Source: Caldilineaceae bacterium (GTDB lineage: Bacteria > Chloroflexota > Anaerolineae > Caldilineales > Caldilineaceae). Taken from it: a DNA stretch of 6,786 nucleotides. This document shows, one piece after another, positions 1-6,786 of this stretch. Within the stretch, counting starts at the first letter, position 1, and every line of letters begins with the position of its first letter. Under the pieces are notes generated by a model. The model saw nothing but the letters and a program-made list of their open reading frames with translations, had not been told where the DNA came from and searched no databases. Where the stretch lies: NCBI GenBank assembly GCA_012032975.1, contig JAAUPU010000158.1, positions 1 through 6,786 on the forward strand. Reading direction: 5' to 3'. The position numbers and the translations under genes are program-made.

Positions 1-2
1 TG

Positions 3-260
3 AGAGTTACCTTTGACACGGAGCTCAAGGGTCGTGTTCACGACCTGGATTTGACCTCCACCGGCAGCGCACAAGATCATTATTTTCTGCCGCCAGAAAT
101 TTGTATCATGGAGGTAAAAGTTAATCAGACTGTGCCCTATTGGTTGACCCAGATCATCGCTGAGCAGATGTGTGTGTTTCGCCGCATCAGCAAATACTGC
201 TCCGCACTGGAGCAGAGTGACGCGATCAGACAGAAACAGCGCGTCATCGTCAAGAATTAA
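3..260 (+). CDS. VTC domain (polyphosphate polymerase) protein, C-terminal part only
   Basis: The gene enters from the left edge, so only the last 85 residues are visible, read in frame from base 3 to the TAA at 258-260. The visible part looks like the end of a VTC domain, the CYTH/triphosphate-tunnel fold that makes polyphosphate from ATP in yeast Vtc4. It has an Arg-starting strand (RVTFDTELKGR, residues 1-11), a strand of the form IMEVKVN (35-41) whose Glu37 and Lys39 match the acidic/basic pair usual in the tunnel, then VPYWL (44-48) and a terminal helix with RRISKYC. The family match is from recognising the pattern; polymerase activity in this protein is inferred. Any N-terminal domain lies outside the window. 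The next gene, for a DUF4956 membrane protein, starts 10 nt after the stop, a pairing typical of bacterial VTC genes, so co-transcription is likely. Confidence 0.8.
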   Translation, partial: RVTFDTELKGRVHDLDLTSTGSAQDHYFLPPEICIMEVKVNQTVPYWLTQIIAEQMCVFRRISKYCSALEQSDAIRQKQRVIVKN

Positions 261-261
261 C

Positions 262-267
262 GAGGGG
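262..267 (+). promoter_or_regulatory. Ribosome binding site of the DUF4956 gene
   Basis: GAGGGG lies three bases before the ATG at 271 and directly after the stop of the VTC gene. It fixes 271 as the start, although the open frame extends further upstream to 172 within the VTC gene. The short spacing suggests translational coupling of the two genes. Confidence 0.6.
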
Positions 268-270
268 TTT

Positions 271-962
271 ATGGATTTTGCAGGATTCTTGCAGGCGTTG
301 CAAAGCACGACAGAGGTCTTCACCGCACAGGATGTGATCCTCACGGTTGTGTTGAGCTTCGTTCTGTCGCTGATGATCGGCTACGTCTATCGCGGCACCC
401 ACCGCGGGGCCTCCTACACCCAATCCTATGTGCAGACCATGGTCATCATGGGCATGGTCGTTGCCATCATCATGCTGATCATCGGCTCGAATATCGCGCG
501 CGCGTTTTCGTTGGTCGGTGCGTTGTCGATCGTGCGTTTCCGCAACGCGGTCAAGGATAGCCGCGATGTCGGTTTTATCTTTTTGCCATGGCCATTGGCA
601 TGGCCTGTGGCACACGCTTTTACTTTGTGGCCGTCGTCTCGACCGTGGTCATCTGCGGGTTGATCTGGGCGATGTTCCGTTTTGATATGTTTGCCAAGCC
701 GGTCAGCCGCCAGATCCTCAAGATTCGCCTGCCGGTGGATATGCGCCAGGAGAGCATACTCGGCCCCATCTTCGAGCAGAACCTGGTTGTCCACGACCTG
801 GTGGCTATGGAGACGGTGCAGGCCGGCACCCTCACCGAGTTGGTCTACAGCGTTGAGTTGAGGTCCGGCGTGGATGCCCAGAAGTTTCTGAGCGAGCTTA
901 GCCAACTCAACGACAATAACAAAGTGGTGTTGATCACCGGTCAACAAGAAGTTGATCTCTAG
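271..962 (+). pseudogene. DUF4956 membrane protein, split by a -1 frameshift
   Basis: The gene starts at ATG 271 and reads correctly through residue 104 (…RDVGFIF). It then leaves the family pattern and stops at 661-663. The correct continuation (FFAMAIGMACGT…) lies in another frame, from about 582 to the TAG at 960-962. Joining them at 582 gives 230 residues, normal for DUF4956. The joined protein has hydrophobic segments at about 22-40, 55-80 and 103-135, a conserved GALSIVRFRNAVKDSRD stretch (83-99), and a soluble C-terminal half ending in an alternating beta/alpha pattern like a small ferredoxin-like domain. Its function is unknown; next to a VTC gene it is probably the membrane partner of the polyphosphate enzyme. 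The coding pattern on both sides is clean with no further damage, so a sequencing error or a very recent mutation is likelier than old decay. Gene finders would call two ORFs, 271-663 and 588-962. Confidence 0.8.
580..584 (+). other. Frameshift site: T run one base short
   Basis: The run is five T after ATC. Six T would give ATC TTT TTT GCC ATG GCC and keep the DUF4956 family pattern (IFFAMAIGMACG). The change needed is +1 base, or a -1 slip by the ribosome. The local heptamer CTTTTTG, read as C TTT TTG, is not a perfect X XXY YYZ slippery site because its first base is C. Confidence 0.8.
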
Positions 963-1062
963 GCAGCCAGGCGGAGAACGGCTCCTCCACTCTCTGCTCT
1001 CGGCTGATGACAGGAGTGTTCTCGTTTTGACCCTTCACTAGATTCGCTCGGCTGAATCCACC

Positions 1063-2343
1063 ATGCAGACTCTCACTTTTGCCACCATCGCAGCGTTCAT
1101 CCTGCTCTTCGGGTTGATCTCGAAGCGTATCCAGACGACGATCGTTTCGGCGCCCATGATCTTCGTACTCTTTGGCCTCGTCTTGAGCCGATGGGGGTTG
1201 GGCATGATCACGCTGGAGGAGAATTCGGAAGCGGTCAACGTCATTGCTGAGTTGACCCTGATTCTGATTCTCTTTACGGACGCATCGCGCATCAATCTAC
1301 GCGAGCTGCGTCGAGAGCACAATATTCCTGTGCGTCTGCTCAGCTTCGGACTGCCGCTGACAATCGTGGCCGGCATCGTCGCCGCGATGGTCCTATTGGA
1401 TGGAATCAACATTTGGGAAGCAGCGGTTGTGGCCGTCATCCTGGCGCCGACCGATGCGGCTTTGGGACAGGCCGTGGTGAGCGACAGGCGCGTGCCAGTG
1501 CGTATCCGCCAGGCGCTCAATGTCGAGAGTGGCCTGAACGATGGCATTGCATTGCCGATATTGCTCTTTGTGTTGACCGGTGCGGATATTGCGGAGTCAA
1601 TCGGCTCGGTTGCCTACTGGGTCCAGTTTGCAGCGCTTCAACTCCTGTTTGGCCCTCTGGTGGGTGTGGCGGTCGGCTACGTCGGCGCCAAAAGTACACA
1701 GTGGGCCGTGCGCTCTGGCTGGATGTCCGAATCGTACCTGGAACTGTCGGCGGTTGCGGTCTCGCTGTTGGCATATTCGGGCGCAGAACTGATCGGCGGC
1801 AACGGATTTATTGCCGCGTTCTGTGCCGGATTGACCTTGGGCAATGTCGCGCCGAACATCAGCCGCCGCATCCATGACTTTGCAGAGGCAGGCGGTCAGC
1901 TGCTGACGCTGGTGACCTTTTTGCTCTTTGGCGCGATCATGGCGCCTTCCGCGCTGGCCGACGCCACCGCGCCGATCGTGATCTATGCCATCGTGAGCTT
2001 GACCATCGTTCGGATGGCGCCGGTTGCCATCAGCCAGATTGGCGTCAGGTTGCAACCTGGCACGGTCGGCTTTCTGGGATGGTTTGGGCCGCGCGGCATC
2101 GCGTCGATCCTCTATGCGCTGCTCTTGCTGGAGCATTCCGGGATTCAGGCTTCGGACATGATCCTGACCACGGTCTTCGTGACCGTTCTGCTCAGCATCT
2201 TCGCACACGGCATGACCGCTGTACCTGCCGCTTCGTGGTATGCGCGCTATGTCGCGCAACGGGAAGAAGGGAGCGAGATGGTCGAGCATATGACTGTCTC
2301 GGAGATGCCCGTGCGGACGCGGTACCGAGTGCCATACGGATAG
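1063..2343 (+). CDS. Cation/proton antiporter, CPA1 (Na+/H+ exchanger) family
   Basis: This 426-residue integral membrane protein has about 10-12 hydrophobic segments filling residues 1-395. Family marks are visible: APTDAAL (129-134, Thr130-Asp131, the broken-helix motif), ESGLNDGIALP (155-165) with Asn159-Asp160, the ion-binding Asn-Asp pair of electroneutral CPA1 exchangers rather than the Asp-Asp of CPA2, and WFGPRGIAS (340-348) with the conserved Arg344. It should exchange Na+ (or K+) for H+ across the cytoplasmic membrane; the ion cannot be told from the sequence. The last 30 or so residues are a short polar tail, with no RCK/TrkA or cNMP regulatory domain. ATG 1063 is the only good start, because an in-frame TAG lies at 1039-1041; there is no clear Shine-Dalgarno site. 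It stands 100 nt after the DUF4956 gene and 96 nt before menG, so operon membership is uncertain. Confidence 0.9.
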   Translation: MQTLTFATIAAFILLFGLISKRIQTTIVSAPMIFVLFGLVLSRWGLGMITLEENSEAVNVIAELTLILILFTDASRINLRELRREHNIPVRLLSFGLPLTIVAGIVAAMVLLDGINIWEAAVVAVILAPTDAALGQAVVSDRRVPVRIRQALNVESGLNDGIALPILLFVLTGADIAESIGSVAYWVQFAALQLLFGPLVGVAVGYVGAKSTQWAVRSGWMSESYLELSAVAVSLLAYSGAELIGGNGFIAAFCAGLTLGNVAPNISRRIHDFAEAGGQLLTLVTFLLFGAIMAPSALADATAPIVIYAIVSLTIVRMAPVAISQIGVRLQPGTVGFLGWFGPRGIASILYALLLLEHSGIQASDMILTTVFVTVLLSIFAHGMTAVPAASWYARYVAQREEGSEMVEHMTVSEMPVRTRYRVPYG

Positions 2344-2420
2344 CCTGCCGCCAATCGAGACTCGTCGGGCAGGGGGTTGGCTTTCTGCCAGAGAATCGCT
2401 TTCTGGTTCTTCTGATCTCT
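2344..2420 (+). other. Intergenic region with competing hairpins
   Basis: CCTGCC (2344-2349) can pair with GGCAGG (2368-2373). The same right arm, GGCAG (2368-2372), can instead pair with CTGCC (2385-2389). A third, AT-richer stem is possible between AGAGAATC (2390-2397) and GATCTCT (2414-2420) with one bulged base. None is followed by a clean T tract, so I do not call a terminator. The region lies between the antiporter stop and the menG start. Confidence 0.3.
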
Positions 2421-2425
2421 TTGAC

Positions 2426-2429
2426 AAGG
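2426..2429 (+). promoter_or_regulatory. Probable ribosome binding site of menG
   Basis: AAGG lies ten bases before the GTG at 2440. It supports GTG 2440 as start; the next in-frame ATG (residue 24) falls inside the conserved UbiE N-terminal region and would remove part of it. Confidence 0.45.
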
Positions 2430-2439
2430 TGTTGAACGA

Positions 2440-3168
2440 GTGAAAAAATCACCCAATCCTGGCGCAGTTCTGCCTTCTGTCGATGCAAAACCGCGCTACG
2501 TCAACCAGATGTTTGCGCGCATCGCGCCCACCTACGATCTGATGAATCGGCTGATGACGGGCGGGCTGGACCAACGCTGGCGTCGCGAGCTGCTGGCGCT
2601 GGCCGATCTGCCTGCCCATGGACGGCTACTGGACATCGGCGCGGGCACGGGCGACATTGCCTACCAGGCCATGAAGGAATATCCAGGCATCCGCGCGATT
2701 GCCAGCGACTTCACCTACGAGATGATGGCGGCTGGTATGGGCAAAGAGCCAGGAGTCGATCTGCCCTTTGTCCAGGCAGACGCTTTCTCGCTGCCCTACC
2801 CAGACAACAGCTTTGATGCGGTGGTCAGCGGTTTCTTGATCCGCAACGTGGTCGACCGGGTCGCGGCCTTTCGCGAACAATTGAGGGTGACCAAGCCGGG
2901 CGGCCGAGTGCTCTGTCTGGAGACGGCGCCGCCGAGCAATGTGCTGCTTGCGCCCCTCTTCAGGCTCTATTTTTTTCGCATCGTGCCGCTGATCGGGCAG
3001 GTCGTCAGTGGCGATGGCGCCGCATATGCCTACTTGCCCCAGAGCACGGTCGATTTCCCCCCCGCCCGCCCAATTTGCGCCCTACAGATGGAGATGGCGG
3101 GCCTGCGCAATGTCTTTTACCGGGAACGGCTGATGGGCGCAGTGGCCATCCATATGGGGATGAAGTAG
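2440..3168 (+). CDS. menG: Demethylmenaquinone methyltransferase (MenG/UbiE family)
   Basis: This 242-residue cytosolic class I methyltransferase uses S-adenosylmethionine to methylate the ring of demethylmenaquinone, the last step of menaquinone synthesis. The UbiE/MenG signatures are present in order: VNQMFARIAPTYDLMN (21-36) with G41-G42 and W47-R48; the SAM-binding LLDIGAGTGDIA (63-74); acidic Asp90 at the end of the second strand; ADAFSLPY (113-120); SFDAVVSGFLIRNV (124-137), where most relatives have LRNV; VTKPGGRVLCLE (150-161); and the late YAYLPQS…FP (196-207) plus the VAIHMGMK end. The length is normal. The start is GTG. The next methyltransferase gene begins 10 nt after its stop, so they probably share a transcript. 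A role in ubiquinone synthesis cannot be excluded from sequence alone, but the inferred phylum uses menaquinone. Confidence 0.92.
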   Translation: MKKSPNPGAVLPSVDAKPRYVNQMFARIAPTYDLMNRLMTGGLDQRWRRELLALADLPAHGRLLDIGAGTGDIAYQAMKEYPGIRAIASDFTYEMMAAGMGKEPGVDLPFVQADAFSLPYPDNSFDAVVSGFLIRNVVDRVAAFREQLRVTKPGGRVLCLETAPPSNVLLAPLFRLYFFRIVPLIGQVVSGDGAAYAYLPQSTVDFPPARPICALQMEMAGLRNVFYRERLMGAVAIHMGMK

Positions 3169-3178
3169 ACGCGGATTG

Positions 3179-3901
3179 ATGATGAATTCTGTTGACGAGC
3201 TTGACCTACACGGCGAACGCGCTGCGTTGCGCGGCAATCCCAGCTTTGTGTGGCGCGCCGGCCAGGATCGCCGACTGAACATGATCTTGCGCTGGGGGAT
3301 CGACGAACCGCCCCGCCGTCTGGAGCGGGTGCTGGTCGATGGCTGTGGTGTGGGGATGTATGTGCAGGCGTTGCAGCCCTACGCCGAGCAGGTATGCGGC
3401 ATCGATATCGAGGCGGATCATCTCGCGTTGGCGGTCCAAAATGCGCCGGGCGCTGCTTTGCAATTGGCGGCCTGCGAACGGCTGCCCTACTCGGACGACT
3501 GCTTTGACCTGGTCTTGAGCCACGAAGTGTTGGAGCATGTCCAGGATGATGGGGCTGCGGTGAGCGAGGCGGTGCGTGTGTTAAAACCGCGCGGTCGCCT
3601 GGTCGCCTTTGTGCCCAACCGTCTCTATCCCTTCGAGACTCACGGCCATTATTGGCAAGGGCACTATCATTTCGGCAACACGCCACTGATCAATTATCTC
3701 CCCGATCCGATCCGCAGCCGACTTGCGCCCCATGTGCGCGCCTACACTGCCGCGGGATTGCGCGCCCGGTTCATCGGGTTGCCCGTGCGCATCGTCCACC
3801 ACACCCAGATTTATCCCGGGTATGACAACCTTGCCAACCGTCGGCCCGCGCTTGGCGGCTGGCTGCGTCGCGTTACCTATGCCCTGGAGCAATCGCCCTG
3901 A
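3179..3901 (+). CDS. Class I SAM-dependent methyltransferase, substrate unknown
   Basis: This 240-residue protein has a Methyltransf_11-type core. Visible elements are VLVDGCGVGMY (51-61, the glycine-rich SAM loop), GIDIE (74-78) with Asp76 as the likely ribose-binding acid, ERLPYSDDCFDLVLSHEVLEHV (100-121), and VLKPRGRLVAFVPNR (134-148). A His/aromatic-rich insert, PFETHGHYWQGHYHFGN (151-167), follows the core, and the C-terminal part (180-240) has no motif I know. The acceptor substrate cannot be read from the sequence; the position directly after menG suggests quinone, lipid or glycolipid modification, but this is inference. Two ATGs in a row (3179 and 3182), preceded by a TTG at 3176, make the exact start uncertain by a codon or two; the Shine-Dalgarno site is weak (only GCGGAT). 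Confidence 0.85.
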   Translation: MMNSVDELDLHGERAALRGNPSFVWRAGQDRRLNMILRWGIDEPPRRLERVLVDGCGVGMYVQALQPYAEQVCGIDIEADHLALAVQNAPGAALQLAACERLPYSDDCFDLVLSHEVLEHVQDDGAAVSEAVRVLKPRGRLVAFVPNRLYPFETHGHYWQGHYHFGNTPLINYLPDPIRSRLAPHVRAYTAAGLRARFIGLPVRIVHHTQIYPGYDNLANRRPALGGWLRRVTYALEQSP

Positions 3902-3984
3902 CGCATTTTGGGCTGAGCCATCTGCTTGTGGTCGAGAAAACTGTTTGAGCCGGCCAATCGAGCAAACACCCGTCTTGGCTAGAG

Positions 3985-4013
3985 TTGGCCTTCTACAGGG
4001 CGCACACTATAAT
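3985..4013 (+). promoter_or_regulatory. Sigma70-type promoter upstream of the penicillin-binding protein gene
   Basis: TTGGCC (3985-3990, four of six matches to TTGACA) is followed after exactly 17 bases by a perfect TATAAT (4008-4013). Transcription would start near 4020. It is the best promoter-like match I found in any of the gaps, and it lies in the longest gap, before the gene that begins at 4197. Confidence 0.6.
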
Positions 4014-4019
4014 GGCTCG

Positions 4020-4196
4020 ATCCGGTCCGAAGCGGCCTGGCTCCCAGAGGAGATGAAGCGGGCGCTGGGAACCTGGCCAATTGTCGGCACGTTGATTGCC
4101 CGCCCGATGTCTATCGATTTCCGTGAGGAAAGCGGGCTTGTTTCGAGCGAATAAACTGGTCGTTTACACGACTCTGATACTGCAAAGCGAACCAAT
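4020..4196 (+). other. Predicted 5' leader of the penicillin-binding protein mRNA
   Basis: If the promoter is right, the message has a leader of about 177 nt. It contains GCCCGC (4098-4103) able to pair with GCGGGC (4132-4137), a small GTCGT-TTAC-ACGAC hairpin (4159-4172), and a 33-codon open frame from ATG 4053 to TAA 4152-4154. I see no known riboswitch class. The rest of the 295-nt gap (3902-3984) holds no gene and no clear terminator for the upstream operon. Confidence 0.35.

Positions 4197-6786
<2,590 letters not shown>

Noticed and set aside
579..585. Programmed -1 frameshift at CTTTTTG
   Set aside because: The heptamer breaks the X XXY YYZ rule at its first base and the T run is short for transcriptional slippage. 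I see no obvious downstream stem, so an indel or sequencing error is likelier.
963..1062. Terminator or promoter between the DUF4956 gene and the antiporter
   Set aside because: GGAG/CTCC near 974-988 makes only a 4-bp stem with no T tract, and TTGACC at 1027 has no -10 box at proper spacing.
1597..2427. 276-codon open frame on the minus strand
   Set aside because: It lies opposite the antiporter, whose protein has clear family motifs. The minus-strand product is rich in Arg, Gln and His without recognisable domains, as expected for the shadow of a GC-rich gene.
3117..3686. 189-codon open frame on the minus strand
   Set aside because: Its product is Arg/Pro/His-rich low-complexity sequence opposite the second methyltransferase; a shadow.
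3943..3967. GTTTG/CAAAC hairpin as terminator after the second methyltransferase
   Set aside because: The stem is only 5 bp with a 15-base loop and no T tract follows.
3723..4154. 143-codon open frame on the plus strand
   Set aside because: Its first part overlaps the methyltransferase in another frame and the rest crosses the promoter; only the last 33 codons were kept, as a weak leader ORF.

Overview
The window carries six genes, all on the plus strand, and looks like part of a chromosome from a GC-rich bacterium. My best guess is a member of the Chloroflexota (Anaerolineae/Caldilineae type). That is an inference from protein style: a menaquinone-type UbiE/MenG, a very long class A penicillin-binding protein with an added beta-sandwich tail, and weak Shine-Dalgarno sites. 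No rRNA, tRNA, CRISPR array, transposase, integrase or attachment site is visible.

Left end (1-962): the C-terminal part of a VTC-type polyphosphate polymerase domain protein, followed 10 nt later by a DUF4956 membrane protein gene. The DUF4956 gene is split by a one-base shortfall in a T run at 580-584. If the frame is restored it encodes a 230-residue protein with a membrane N-terminal half and a cytosolic C-terminal half. The two genes look translationally coupled and probably act together at the membrane, plausibly in polyphosphate synthesis or handling.

Centre (1063-3901): a CPA1-type cation/proton antiporter without a C-terminal regulatory domain; then demethylmenaquinone methyltransferase (menG/ubiE); then, after a 10-nt gap, a second class I SAM-dependent methyltransferase of unknown substrate. 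The last two probably form an operon. The 96-nt gap between antiporter and menG contains competing hairpins.

Right end (3902-6786): a 295-nt non-coding stretch with a good sigma70-like promoter (TTGGCC, 17 nt, TATAAT) and a leader of about 177 nt. It is followed by a large class A (bifunctional) penicillin-binding protein that runs off the window after 863 codons. All catalytic motifs for peptidoglycan glycosyltransferase and transpeptidase are present.

Most of the window is housekeeping: envelope energetics, quinone synthesis and cell-wall synthesis. The part most worth a second look is the VTC-DUF4956 pair, including the DUF4956 frameshift and that protein's MgtC-like layout.
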